Positions 33,045 through 42,408 of a stretch of DNA of 64,000 bases are shown here, one piece after another. Position numbers and translations under genes: made by a program. The notes beneath the pieces are model-generated. The model saw only the letters and a program-made list of their open reading frames with translations. It had not been told where the DNA came from and made no database searches. Source of the DNA: UBA3946 sp002385755 (lineage in GTDB: Bacteria; Bacillota_I; Bacilli_A; ML615J-28; CAG-698); contig JBMNLX010000002.1 in the NCBI GenBank assembly GCA_050953085.1, positions 62,001 through 126,000 of the forward strand, read 5' to 3'. The stretch's first letter is position 1, and every line of letters begins with the position of its first letter.

Positions 33045-33422
33045 TTACTTTTTCTCAACGAAAAATTTAAAATACTCCATTTGTTCCTGGGTTTTGTTTC
33101 GAAATTTCTCCTCGTTTACCTCGGGATCATCAGCGAATACGAACTCCGATTCCATCGTGAACGCCACTTTTCCATCCTCTTCGGAAAAACGGTTCACGCA
33201 CCTGTTCCACACCCCTTCAATCTCGTAAACGACGATCAATTCGCCCGGCAAATCGCACGACTCGATCGTTTCTTTCATCACGACTTCTTTTTCTCCCATG
33301 TTGTAACTAAAGACAGTCTCGCTTCCCGGCGATAAAGTCCGGTTCATAATCATCAGTTTCAAAAACGCGTCAGTCACCTTTTTCAAATCGGCATCAATGA
33401 TTACCGCGCATTGATATTTCAT
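33045..33422 (-). CDS. SRPBCC/polyketide-cyclase-like protein (copy 2)
   Basis: Same 125-residue product as 26474-26851, ATG at 33420-33422 with the same GAGGTG ribosome site. One extra T lies in the upstream T run of this copy. Confidence 0.6.
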   Translation of the reverse strand: MKYQCAVIIDADLKKVTDAFLKLMIMNRTLSPGSETVFSYNMGEKEVVMKETIESCDLPGELIVVYEIEGVWNRCVNRFSEEDGKVAFTMESEFVFADDPEVNEEKFRNKTQEQMEYFKFFVEKK

Positions 33423-33538
33423 AAACACCTCTTTTTTTATAGTAGATTCATTGCCGGTTGACACACCTATCACAATTATCTTTTATTATAACATTTATTT
33501 TTTTAAAAGAAAACCGCCGATTGGCGGTTTTTGTTTTT

Positions 33539-34282
33539 TTACGCGCAAAAATTACAGAAAAACTGACTGACGATCCCCCTTGTCATAAAATCGGCCATCA
33601 TGAGTGCCTGCCGTTCCATTTTGTCAAATAATCGGACGTTTTCTTCCAGCCGGTTTTCAATAAACAAGGTCGCTTCTTCCAACACGAGATTCAAATGTTC
33701 GCCAAACATTTCCCGCCATCTTTTATATCCCCAATAAGGGTTAACCGACGCTAGCGCCCGCGACATGGCGTCGGCGTTTTGGAACCACGAGCGATTAAGC
33801 TCGGCGAATTTTTGATTGTCTCCGGAGAGAGCCGCTTGTACCAATTCCGCCGCGATTGTCAAATGATCGCGCATTAAGGATGCGAATTCCCGACCGAAGG
33901 CGGCGCCGTAGAATTTCGCCAATTGCGCGCCGAAATCCTCGGGGTTTTGTAAAAGTCTCGCGATCGCAAAATCAAGTTCGGGATTTTCAAAAACGATGTC
34001 GGAAATAACGATCCGCGTCCAAACGATATGCTGTTCCCACAACATCCTGAAGGCGTTGTTTAACTCAAGGATTTCCCGGTTTACCGGCAAAGGACCGGGG
34101 ATTAAATCCTTTTTTCTTTCCGGGATTATTATTAGTTCCCCGGGGCTGAGATTATATTCATTAAGATGCGGGTTGGCGGCGCGTAAGTCGCCGACTTCGA
34201 TCCCAAAAAGGTTGGCGATCATAATCAGCGTTTCGCCGCTTTTCACGGTATAAAACTTCGCGTTCTCGCGATGATAATTCAT
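33539..34282 (-). CDS. LysM-domain protein (copy 2)
   Basis: Identical in protein sequence to 26967-27710: N-terminal LysM module and helical C-terminal domain. The hairpin terminator (about 33510-33532) and GGGAGG ribosome site are duplicated too. Confidence 0.78.
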   Translation of the reverse strand: MNYHRENAKFYTVKSGETLIMIANLFGIEVGDLRAANPHLNEYNLSPGELIIIPERKKDLIPGPLPVNREILELNNAFRMLWEQHIVWTRIVISDIVFENPELDFAIARLLQNPEDFGAQLAKFYGAAFGREFASLMRDHLTIAAELVQAALSGDNQKFAELNRSWFQNADAMSRALASVNPYWGYKRWREMFGEHLNLVLEEATLFIENRLEENVRLFDKMERQALMMADFMTRGIVSQFFCNFCA

Positions 34283-34485
34283 AATACCTCCCTTCCTATT
34301 ATATTATGCTTGTCGGGGAGAAAATGTATCGCTGATTCAGTCGCTTATAACCGGTTAAATAATTACTTTTCCGTTATCCATAGTATATCTAAAGCGCCTG
34401 GGCAAATCAAGAAATGCCTCTCTCAAGGCGCGTTTACGCGTTGTTTTTTGGCTTTCGCGAAGGCGAATAAAGCCGGAAAAAGGTA

Positions 34486-34756
34486 TTTACTTTTTTCCTG
34501 ATTGTGTTATAATATATCACGTATGTTATAGTTACTCGACCGCAATAAAAACCGCCGGTCGCGAGGCGGCATGTATTTCGACCGGCAACTGGATTTAAAC
34601 CGTTTAAATCTTTTTTATTATAAAAAAGGTTCGGAATTCCTTAGGGCTTTGCCGGCACTCCGGCAAGACCCTAGGCGTTTATGTAAACGTTGTTTATTTT
34701 ATTAATCAAACCCGTTTTTGCTATCGTAATTTTTATCAAGAAAGGATATGTGAGTT
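34486..34756 (+). promoter_or_regulatory. Promoter and shortened 5' leader of hppA (copy 2)
   Basis: -35 TTTACT (34486-34491) and -10 TATAAT (34508-34513) are as in copy 1. The leader lacks 18 bases between the two hairpins and two bases near its end, but both hairpins are kept (the long one at 34639-34675). This retention suggests that the hairpins, and not the linker, matter. Confidence 0.55.
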
Positions 34757-36886
34757 ATGAAACCTTGGTACTTTTTTGCTTTTGCAGTAGTTATCTCGCT
34801 ATTATCGTTCTTCTTTGCCGGATGGCTTTACAGTTGGGTCAATAAGCAGCCCTCCAGCAATAAAAAAATCGCGACCATCGGGAAATATATCCGCCAGGGC
34901 GCGAATACATTCTTAAGGAAAGAATACTTGGTATTGGCGCGGTTCGCCGGGGTAGCGACGGTGCTCATTCTCGTGTTCTTGCCGGAACCGATTTGGAAAG
35001 GCAACGCCATGGAGAACGTCGTTATCGCCGCGGCATATATCTTCGGGACGGTATTCAGCGCCGTCGCCGGGAAGATCGGCATTCAAATCGCGACAATCGC
35101 CAACATTAAAACCGCCGAGGCGGCGCAAAAAGGAATTAAGCCCAGTTTCTTAAGCGGTTTCCGCGGCGGCGCCGTCATGGGTATGGGCGTCGTCGGCTCG
35201 AGTCTTCTCGGCGTCGCTATCCTGTTGTGGATCACCGACAACACCACGGCGCTTTTGGGCTTCAGTTTTGGCGCGTCAAGCCTCGCCTTGTTCGCTAAAG
35301 CGGGCGGCGGGATCTTCACGAAAACCGCCGACATCAGCGCCGACCTCGTCGGCAAAGTCGAACTCGGTATTCCCGAAGACGACCCCCGCAACCCCGCGGT
35401 TATCGCCGATAATGTCGGCGACAACGTCGGCGACGTCGCCGGGATGGGCGCGGACCTGTTTGACTCCCATGTCGCGTCGCTTTCGGCCGCGTTGGTTATT
35501 GCCGCGAATATTGATGAAAAATTGGGCTTGAAATTCAACACCATGCTTGTTTTGTGTTTCGCGGCGATCGGGCTATTAGCGTCGATTATCGGCGTCGCGT
35601 TTGCCAGAATGGGCAAAAACAACAACCCGACCAGATCCTTAAATACAAGCACATATCTCACGACGGGGGTTTTTGCTGTCCTGACGGCCCTTGCCACTTG
35701 GTTTTTTAATACCTGGCAAAGTAATAACAACATCTTAAATCATAATTACGGCGCTTGGTTAATCTGGGGCGCGGCGATGCTCGGGTTGCTCGTTGGCGTT
35801 ATTATCGGGATTACCACCGACTACTTCACCAACGATTTACGGAAACCTGTGCGCTTGGTTGCCAAGGCAAGCGAAACCGGGCCGGCGTTCACAATCCTGT
35901 CCGGCGTAAGCTACGGATTCTTAAGCGTCTTGCCGGCGATGGTCGGAATCGCGATTTCCGCTTTGGTATCATACATATTATGCCGGCCGCTTGCCGTTGT
36001 CAATAACAGTTATCCGTTCTTCGGCGTTGCCGTAGCCGCGGTCGGGATGCTCTCAATCGTCGGCATGATCATCAGCAACGACGCGTACGGCCCGATTGTC
36101 GACAATGCCCGCGGGCTTGCGGAAATGGGCGATCTTGGCGATGATGTTGTCGAGATAACCGATACGCTTGACTCGGCCGGAAATACCGTCAAAGCCGTAA
36201 CCAAAGGGTTCTCAATCGCTGCCGCCGGACTTACCGTTATCGCCCTGCTCTTTGCTTTTATAAGCGAAGTTAACGTAACGGCGATTAGTAAAGGCTTGGC
36301 AGAAATCGATTTTCTCGACATTATGGACCCGCTTGTCTTCTTCGGCCTAGTCATCGGGGCGGCCGTTCCCGCCGTATTCAGCGCGATGTTAATGCTTGGC
36401 GTTGACCGAAACGCCCAGAGAATGGTCGATGAGATTCATCGCCAGTTTGACACGATCCCGGGACTCGTCGAAGGCAAAGAAGGCGTCGTTCCCGAATACG
36501 ACAAGTGCATAGCGATCGCGACTGACGGAGCTATCAAGGAATTGATTCCCGCCGGACTCTTCGCAATCGTCTTGACGCTTGTTGTCGGTTTCGTCGGCGG
36601 CGTGAAGGCCGTCGGCGGTTTCCTCGCCGGGAATATCGTCAGCGGGCTCTTGATTTCGTTATTTATGAGCAATAGCGGCGGGCTATGGGATAATAGCAAA
36701 AAATACATCGAGGCCGGCAATCACGGCGGTAAGGGAAGCAACGCTCACAAAGCCGCTGTCGTCGGCGATACCGTCGGCGACCCGTTCAAAGACACGGCCG
36801 GACCGAGTATCAATACGCAAATCACTGTCGTCAGCCTGGTCGCTTCGCTCCTCGCAGCATTGTTCTTAACATTGTCGATATTCTAA
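34757..36886 (+). CDS. hppA: Membrane-bound proton-translocating pyrophosphatase (copy 2)
   Basis: 709 residues, differing from copy 1 at two positions that I can see (Ile to Leu in GFLSVLPA, Ile to Val in LTLVVGF). All catalytic and K+-independence residues are kept (GNTVKAVTKG). Both copies have intact promoters and ribosome sites, so the duplication should raise pyrophosphatase dosage. Confidence 0.96.
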   Translation: MKPWYFFAFAVVISLLSFFFAGWLYSWVNKQPSSNKKIATIGKYIRQGANTFLRKEYLVLARFAGVATVLILVFLPEPIWKGNAMENVVIAAAYIFGTVFSAVAGKIGIQIATIANIKTAEAAQKGIKPSFLSGFRGGAVMGMGVVGSSLLGVAILLWITDNTTALLGFSFGASSLALFAKAGGGIFTKTADISADLVGKVELGIPEDDPRNPAVIADNVGDNVGDVAGMGADLFDSHVASLSAALVIAANIDEKLGLKFNTMLVLCFAAIGLLASIIGVAFARMGKNNNPTRSLNTSTYLTTGVFAVLTALATWFFNTWQSNNNILNHNYGAWLIWGAAMLGLLVGVIIGITTDYFTNDLRKPVRLVAKASETGPAFTILSGVSYGFLSVLPAMVGIAISALVSYILCRPLAVVNNSYPFFGVAVAAVGMLSIVGMIISNDAYGPIVDNARGLAEMGDLGDDVVEITDTLDSAGNTVKAVTKGFSIAAAGLTVIALLFAFISEVNVTAISKGLAEIDFLDIMDPLVFFGLVIGAAVPAVFSAMLMLGVDRNAQRMVDEIHRQFDTIPGLVEGKEGVVPEYDKCIAIATDGAIKELIPAGLFAIVLTLVVGFVGGVKAVGGFLAGNIVSGLLISLFMSNSGGLWDNSKKYIEAGNHGGKGSNAHKAAVVGDTVGDPFKDTAGPSINTQITVVSLVASLLAALFLTLSIF

Positions 36887-36893
36887 GACCATT

Positions 36894-36923
36894 AAGGCCG
36901 CGGAACCGCGGCCTTTTATTTTT
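36894..36923 (+). terminator. Terminator of hppA (copy 2)
   Basis: Same perfect AAGGCCGCGG / CCGCGGCCTT hairpin and T run as in unit 1. Confidence 0.9.
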
Positions 36924-37027
36924 CTTAATTAAATAATATACTCATTAGATCACAAATACTCGGGTGGCTAGAAAAGCCAGTGACAAACCCCGACCTATTC
37001 TATATAATATTAAGCGAGGTGACGGAA

Positions 37028-38041
37028 ATGACTGATAAAAAAAGATTTGGGTCCTTTATAAAACAAAAAAGACTGGAAAAAGGTTTCTCGCAAAAAGAAC
37101 TTGCGGATCTCCTTTACGTGACGGAATCGGCGGTATCAAAATGGGAAAGAGGGGTAAGTTATCCCGATATCACGTTGGTATCGGTAATCTGTAAGACTCT
37201 CGATATCAATGAGCATGAATTGATAACAAGCTCGGAAGATACCGAGTTTCGCCGGCTTAAATGCGAATCGAAGAAATACCGAACGATAAGGGATATCTTT
37301 TTCTATAGTTATGTCGGAGGATGCTTGACGGCTTTGCTTGTTTGTTTTATCGTAAGTTTGTCAATCGCGGGCGAGTTATCCTGGTTTTTTATCGTTTTCG
37401 CTTCGCTCCTGGTAGCCTGCAGTTTCGTTCCGGTAGGTTTTAGATTTATTAATAATCATAAACTTTTGTACTATGTCGCGACGACTTATTTCTCGCTGGT
37501 TATTCTTTTCCTCACATGCGCCGCGTATATAGACAATTGGTCATGGATCGGAATCACATCGGTCGCCGTTTTATTGGGATACGCGGTTGTGTTCTTACCG
37601 GCGATAATTAGAAAATACGTCTCGAACGCGATCATAAGAAATAATATTCCTCTTGTTACGGTCGCCGCGAGTTGGATCCTAACGGTGATATTGCTTTTGA
37701 CGATTAGAATAACGTATGAATACGAAGTCATCGGGTCAATAATAATCACTACTTATTGCTTTATCCCAGCGTTTGTTATCGCGCGGCTTGTCGTTTTGAA
37801 AACAATCAATAAACTCGCAAAAGCCGGACTGATTGCGTTTTCATTAATCCCTTATTACGGCATAAGCTTTATCGCGGGTAATTTGTTTAATTATGACTAC
37901 CGACCGGATTACGCGATCAACTTTACCGATTGGCGGAATTGCGTTAACGGCAACGTATATTTTCTTCAAGTTGCCGTATGCTTTCTCGTAGGGGTCATAT
38001 GGCTTGTTTTGGGATGGAAACAAGCGCGAAAGCGTAAGTAA
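37028..38041 (+). CDS. XRE-family regulator with polytopic membrane domain (intact copy)
   Basis: 337 residues. The N-terminal HTH_3 (SFIKQKRLEKGFSQKELADLLYVTESAVSKWERGVSYPDITL, about 8-50) is followed by a linker and about eight hydrophobic helices, so it is a membrane-embedded DNA-binding protein similar in layout to the one at 23423-24133. Start ATG 37028 with GAGGTGA upstream. Its 5' third lies in repeat unit 2 and the rest in unique sequence, identifying this as the ancestral gene. The regulated target is unknown; hppA directly upstream is a candidate from position alone. Confidence 0.8.
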   Translation: MTDKKRFGSFIKQKRLEKGFSQKELADLLYVTESAVSKWERGVSYPDITLVSVICKTLDINEHELITSSEDTEFRRLKCESKKYRTIRDIFFYSYVGGCLTALLVCFIVSLSIAGELSWFFIVFASLLVACSFVPVGFRFINNHKLLYYVATTYFSLVILFLTCAAYIDNWSWIGITSVAVLLGYAVVFLPAIIRKYVSNAIIRNNIPLVTVAASWILTVILLLTIRITYEYEVIGSIIITTYCFIPAFVIARLVVLKTINKLAKAGLIAFSLIPYYGISFIAGNLFNYDYRPDYAINFTDWRNCVNGNVYFLQVAVCFLVGVIWLVLGWKQARKRK

Positions 38042-38426
38042 TTGTTTTCAAATCAAACGAGCTTATCCTTACTTGATAATTAACATTATTCTCTTTAATA
38101 TTGGCGCGATATCCTTTATATGCAAAGGTTATCGCGCATAATTTAAAGACATTGTTTTTTTACCTTTTTTTACAATCCGCTTGATACTACTCAAACGCTG
38201 TTTTTTACATCCTTTACCCTTCTATCCTTCGCAATTTAAACTCGGCTCTTTAGATTTTTCTCCGATCAGTGCGCTCTTTTGGCGATTTTGACATCGCTCG
38301 AGGTTTATCTTTTTGTATCATCCGACATAATTTCATTAATTGCTGGATAGAAAAAGCAATAATTTTGTGGTAAAATATACAAAAGAGTTAATTTTTTCGA
38401 AAAATGGGCGAAGGAGGAGTAACAAC
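38042..38426. other. 385-bp intergenic region, no gene seen
   Basis: AT-rich, with no convincing ORF, RNA gene or strong terminator after the XRE gene. Close to its right end a -10-like TAAAAT precedes the strong AAGGAGGAG ribosome site of the nuclease-helicase gene. Base composition here is lower in GC than in the flanking core genes, consistent with the edge of an accessory region. Confidence 0.5.
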
Positions 38427-40280
38427 ATGTTAATATACGCCAATACTAAAGCAGGTTTTAGCCATGATGTCATTAACGGGGTAATAGCCGATAAAATAGC
38501 CGGCAAATTTCAAGAAATAGGCTATAATCACGCGAACGTCAACGAGTTCCGATCCTGGGATAATTCCTTAACTTATATGCATATGATATTAAATGACGAT
38601 AGCATCGCCGATGATGTAAACATCGCCATTGAATACCAAATCCCGCAAACCTCTAAAAGAATCGACTTTTTGGTAACGGGTGTTGATGAAAACGAATCGA
38701 AGCATGTCATAATTATTGAGTTAAAACAATGGGAAAAAGCCGAAAAAACAACCAAGGAAGATTTGGTTTTGACATACGTAGGACACAATATCAGGGCTAT
38801 GCCCCACCCGTCATACCAGGCCTATTCATACGCGAAAACAATAGAAAACTTCAACGAGGCGTTTGAAAAAGAAGAAATCGCGTTGCATCCGTGCGCTTAT
38901 TTACATAACTACCGCGAAGAATACCGACATGAGATAGACAACTCTTTTTATCGGAATATCATAAATATCGCGCCCGTCTTTCTAAAAACAGACGCTTTGA
39001 GACTAAGGGAATTTATTAAAAGATATGTGAAAAAGTCGGACAAGGGCGAACTGCTCTATAAGATTGAGAACGGCAGAATCCGCCCCAGCAAAATGTTGCA
39101 GGACGCCCTGGCCAGTATGCTTCGTGGGAATGAGGTTTTCGTCATGCTTGACGAGCAAAAGGTCGCTTTCTCGACGATTAAAGAAGCCGTTGAAAACGCA
39201 GTCAAAAACAGGGAAAAGTACACGATTATCATCGAAGGCGGCCCGGGCACGGGCAAATCGGTAATCGCCGTTAACCTTTTGGCGTCCTTAAGCAAATACA
39301 ATATTAGCTACGTCACCAAGAACGCGGCGCCGCGAAATGTTTATTTCAGGCTTCTTCAAAAAGAAAAATACAAATTGGGTTATGTTAAGACGCTGTTTAA
39401 AAGTTCGGGAAGCTTTTATAACGCCAGACCCAACACTTTCGATTGCCTTTTGATTGACGAAGCGCACCGACTAAACGAAAAATCCGGATTATTTTATAAA
39501 GGCGAGAACCAAATCAAAGAATTGATAAACGCCGCCTATGTTTCCGTTTTCTTTATAGACGAAGACCAAATCGTAACCGCGAAAGATATCGGCTCGATTA
39601 GAGAGATAAAAAAATGGGCTAAAATACTGAATAGTAAAATCATAGACGGCGAAGATTACAAACTTAAATCGCAATTCCGTTGCCGGGGAAGCGAAGGATA
39701 CATCGCTTTCCTTGACCATATTCTCGGCATTAGGGAAACCGCCAATTACGACGGTTTTGAATACCAATATGATTTCAGGGTTTTTGACTGTCCAAACAAA
39801 CTGCGGGAAGCGTTGCGCGAAAAAAATAAAATCAACAATAAATCCCGTATGCTGGCCGGGTATTGCTATGATTGGATAACCAAAAACAACCCGCGCGAAG
39901 ATATCTACGACATCGAACTGGAAAACGGCTTTATGGCCAAATGGAACTTCAGTAACACCGACACCTGGGCCATCGACGAAGACACCTTTGAGCAAGTCGG
40001 TTGCATACACACATCCCAAGGTTTGGAGTTTGATTATGTCGGCGTCATTATCGGCAAGGATTTGCGTTACAGAAACGGCAGAGTGATAACCGACAGGACA
40101 AAACGAGCCAAAACCGACCAAAGCCTGCGCGGGATAAAGGGAAACGAGGCTCTGGCGGATAGAATCATTCGCAACACATACAAGACTTTAATGTCGCGCG
40201 GATTGAAAGGTTGCTTTGTTTATTGCGAGGACAAAGCTTTATCGGAATATTTAAAAAGTAAATTCGCGAATATCAACTAA
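38427..40280 (+). CDS. PD-(D/E)XK nuclease fused to DUF2075 superfamily 1-type helicase
   Basis: 617 residues from ATG 38427 (AAGGAGG upstream). Residues about 1-150 contain a restriction-endonuclease-like core: RIDFLV (Asp80) and IIELKQW (Glu98, Lys100). Residues about 250-610 are a DUF2075 ATPase/helicase: Walker A GGPGTGKS (271-278), Walker B CLLIDEAH (Asp344-Glu345), FFIDEDQ, QFRCRGSEGY (motif with Arg) and HTSQGLEFDYVGV near the C-terminus. Such nuclease-helicase proteins are frequent in mobile or defence regions; a role in anti-phage defence or nucleic-acid processing is inference. It is a single gene with its own terminator. Confidence 0.82.
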   Translation: MLIYANTKAGFSHDVINGVIADKIAGKFQEIGYNHANVNEFRSWDNSLTYMHMILNDDSIADDVNIAIEYQIPQTSKRIDFLVTGVDENESKHVIIIELKQWEKAEKTTKEDLVLTYVGHNIRAMPHPSYQAYSYAKTIENFNEAFEKEEIALHPCAYLHNYREEYRHEIDNSFYRNIINIAPVFLKTDALRLREFIKRYVKKSDKGELLYKIENGRIRPSKMLQDALASMLRGNEVFVMLDEQKVAFSTIKEAVENAVKNREKYTIIIEGGPGTGKSVIAVNLLASLSKYNISYVTKNAAPRNVYFRLLQKEKYKLGYVKTLFKSSGSFYNARPNTFDCLLIDEAHRLNEKSGLFYKGENQIKELINAAYVSVFFIDEDQIVTAKDIGSIREIKKWAKILNSKIIDGEDYKLKSQFRCRGSEGYIAFLDHILGIRETANYDGFEYQYDFRVFDCPNKLREALREKNKINNKSRMLAGYCYDWITKNNPREDIYDIELENGFMAKWNFSNTDTWAIDEDTFEQVGCIHTSQGLEFDYVGVIIGKDLRYRNGRVITDRTKRAKTDQSLRGIKGNEALADRIIRNTYKTLMSRGLKGCFVYCEDKALSEYLKSKFANIN

Positions 40281-40292
40281 TGAAGAAAGCAT

Positions 40293-40326
40293 AAAAAAGC
40301 CGCTTCGGTAGAAAAGCGGCTTTTAT
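40293..40326. terminator. Terminator between nuclease-helicase and acetyltransferase genes
   Basis: AAAAGCCGCTT / AAGCGGCTTTT hairpin, with A and T runs that allow action on both converging transcripts. Confidence 0.85.
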
Positions 40327-40889
40327 TATGTGGTTTTTCTTGTCAATCTCTTCGCCATCAGGATATCGGGTTTGCCGGGACCGTTAGCGTCGGGTATGAC
40401 GCCGACGATTTTATATCCGGCTTTTAAATAAAATTCATAAGGATGGCGATTGAGATTCTTTATGTTTTGGATTTTATCATAAAGATTCTCGAATAAATCG
40501 ACTCCCGAAAGCGTGGTTTTCCCGAATTCATCATCGGTTCCCAAATACATCACGACGCCACCCCGGGATAATACTTCTTTTTCAAGTTTATCAACCAACC
40601 GCGAGCCGACGCCCATATTTCTATAAGCAGGGTTCACGACAAGAGGATGAAGTTCCCACCCGGTGATCCCGTATTGGGGAATCGCCCCGATAAAACCGAT
40701 AAGGCGATTATCAATAACGGCCATAACCGCGATTCTTTCGTCATTAAGGATTGCATCCATTTCAGCGCGGGAGCAGTCTTTATAAGCCTGAGGAAAACAA
40801 TCGGCCAATAATCTCGCCGCTTCCTTGACATGGCTTAAGTTTGATTTGTCAAAGAAATCTATTTTCACGTTTTTGTTCTCTAAAGTCAT
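40326..40889 (-). CDS. GNAT acetyltransferase resembling aminoglycoside 6'-N-acetyltransferases
   Basis: 187 residues. The acetyl-CoA site is LHPLVVNPAYRNMGVGSRLVDKLE. The second half, GTDDEFGKTTLSG, NIKNLNRHPYEFYLKAGYKIVGVIPDANGPGKPDILMAKRL, matches the AAC(6') branch of GNAT enzymes, which acetylate the 6'-amine of aminoglycosides. Chromosomal relatives need not confer resistance, so the activity is uncertain. ATG with AAAGG upstream. It converges on the nuclease-helicase gene and lies in an accessory stretch. Confidence 0.75.
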   Translation of the reverse strand: MTLENKNVKIDFFDKSNLSHVKEAARLLADCFPQAYKDCSRAEMDAILNDERIAVMAVIDNRLIGFIGAIPQYGITGWELHPLVVNPAYRNMGVGSRLVDKLEKEVLSRGGVVMYLGTDDEFGKTTLSGVDLFENLYDKIQNIKNLNRHPYEFYLKAGYKIVGVIPDANGPGKPDILMAKRLTRKTT

Positions 40890-40940
40890 AGTTTTGCCTT
40901 TGATTTTTCCAAATTTTTTAGAATTAAAAATGATTCGATC

Positions 40941-41311
40941 TCAGCAATTCCAGTTGATTTTTGCCGGATTCGGCTCGTCTATAACCGCAATCTCCCGCAA
41001 AGCTTCTTCCATCTTCCCGCATTCCTCCGCGGCCCTTCGCTCGATTTCCTCCCACGAAGTTTTTATGCCTAATTCGTCATAAGCCACGGTTTCGCCTCGG
41101 TCAACTTGATCTTGCCCGCGAGCCACGCTCGGGCAACATTAAGCGCCTCTTGAGGACGTGAATCGTCGCGATAATGTTTTTGCCATAGGGGTAAGGCGCA
41201 ATCTATCGCCCAATTCGCGAGAGTCGCCTTGCTCTGTGTTTCAATAAGCCTCGTAAGCGACTAAATATACGGCGTTCTCCAATCGCTTAGCATTTTTCTT
41301 GTTTTCGCCAT
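40941..41311 (-). pseudogene. Decayed putative immunity protein gene (Imm-5-like)
   Basis: ATG at 41309-41311 with AAGGAGA upstream opens MAKTRKMLSDWRTPYI, then an in-frame TAG. The same frame continues with SLTRLIETQSKATLANWAIDC, LPLWQKHYRDDSRPQEAL and VARAWLAGKIKLTEAK. The central part of the protein is missing, and the C-terminal part (VAYDELGIKTSWEEIERRAAEECGK and IDEPNPAKINWNC) is in another frame. These segments in order match the putative immunity protein family seen beside polymorphic toxins. One nonsense codon, one internal deletion and one frameshift make it inactive. No toxin gene is nearby. Confidence 0.7.
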
Positions 41312-41372
41312 ATTTAATCTCCTTAATCAGAATAAAGTCATCATTATTATTTCGGGGAAAATCAATCCGCGA

Positions 41373-42299
41373 TTACGATTGCGTTTGCCGGCGGCTTGTT
41401 TTCCGCTCCCTAATCTCGTCGTGTTCGCGCGGGACGCCGGAAATAAGCGGCGCTTGCGGGTCATGAATCCCATGATTTTCCGCAACCAGCTTCGGGTTAT
41501 AATTTGCATAGCAATAACGACACATATTCGGGCAAGTATTATACATTCCGATATCGACGCTTTCAACGCATCCGCAATCCGCCCGCTGGTTCCTGTCCTT
41601 TGAGAGGCTCAACGGGCGGCCGACGAGTTTTTCCAAGAGACGGTCATCAACGCAACGGGAGCGCTCAATCCCCGCCTCTCGCAAGACAATCGGCTCGGCG
41701 CAAGCGTCGATCGCAAGCCCGTAACGGCGGGCTATCCCCGCGAGCTTGGCGCTTAAACCGAGCTGCTCGTCAAAGGAAAAGCGGGATAACGCGAGCGCTT
41801 TGGCGTTGCTTTTAACCCCGCGGTATTTTGTGTCAATAAAACTAATCGTGACCCGGCGCGTGCGCGCGCGAAGCTCAAAAGCGATCTTTTCGAAAGCGCG
41901 AAGATGATAATCGACCGAATAGCGCGAGTTGATTAAGATCGGGTCATACCGCCAAATCACGCGGTCAGCGCCGATTTTTTCCGACAGCCGTTTAAACGCC
42001 GGGATGATTACATCTTTTTTATCCGGGATGTTCGGTTCGATATCTTTCCCGTACGGCGTAATCGTGAACTGGAAATAATACTTGTAATCACGCAGCTCGT
42101 CGAGACGAGCCAACATCGGCAGCGGGTTCTTTGTCCAAAAAACGATTCCCAAAACTTTGTCCGGAGAAAGATCAATCGCGTATATCTGCCGGCGGTTGAA
42201 AGGGTTTCGGATCAGGACGGATCCTTCTTGGATTATATTATAAAACCAATTAGAATAGTATGCGGGAATATCGGTTCTTCTGCTGGCGCTTATAATCAC
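41373..42299 (-). CDS. DUF1848 family protein with C-terminal cysteine cluster
   Basis: About 308 residues. It begins VIISASRRTDIPAYYSNWF, the family's hallmark N-terminus, then FWTKNP and ITPYG..., and ends with a cysteine cluster DCGCVES...TCPNMCRYCYANYN that could bind an iron-sulfur cluster, like radical SAM-related proteins. Its reaction is unknown. I choose GTG 42297-42299 because GAGGTGA sits upstream and it aligns with the family start; an in-frame GTG nine bases earlier overlaps the ribosome site. The C-terminal tail is basic and of low complexity. Confidence 0.82.
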   Translation of the reverse strand: MIISASRRTDIPAYYSNWFYNIIQEGSVLIRNPFNRRQIYAIDLSPDKVLGIVFWTKNPLPMLARLDELRDYKYYFQFTITPYGKDIEPNIPDKKDVIIPAFKRLSEKIGADRVIWRYDPILINSRYSVDYHLRAFEKIAFELRARTRRVTISFIDTKYRGVKSNAKALALSRFSFDEQLGLSAKLAGIARRYGLAIDACAEPIVLREAGIERSRCVDDRLLEKLVGRPLSLSKDRNQRADCGCVESVDIGMYNTCPNMCRYCYANYNPKLVAENHGIHDPQAPLISGVPREHDEIRERKTSRRQTQS

Positions 42300-42373
42300 C
42301 CGTCTCACCTCGCTTCGCCGGATAAATTATATCACGAATATCCCGTAATTAAAATAGATTTTCAGATCGCGCT

Positions 42374-42408
42374 AAAAAAAAGCCCCGCGCCAACGACGGG
42401 GCTTTTTT
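42374..42408 (-). terminator. Terminator of the Card1-like nuclease gene
   Basis: AAAAAAAGCCCCG / CGGGGCTTTTTT hairpin; a run of eight T follows on the minus strand immediately after the stop codon. Confidence 0.85.

Larger units (their letters stand above)
30879..37430 (+). repeat. Tandem duplication unit 2 (6552 bp)
   Basis: Head-to-tail copy of 24304-30878. The junction is abrupt: unit 1 sequence ends at 30878 and unit 2 begins at 30879 with no clear shared bases. Both units carry six corresponding genes. Differences are four small indels and scattered substitutions, for example Ile to Leu and Ile to Val in hppA, and Tyr to Cys in the XRE gene. Confidence 0.95.

Noticed and set aside
40326..40889. 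Calling the acetyltransferase an aminoglycoside resistance gene
   Set aside because: Motifs fit the AAC(6') branch, but chromosomal relatives often lack resistance activity and the sequence alone cannot show it.
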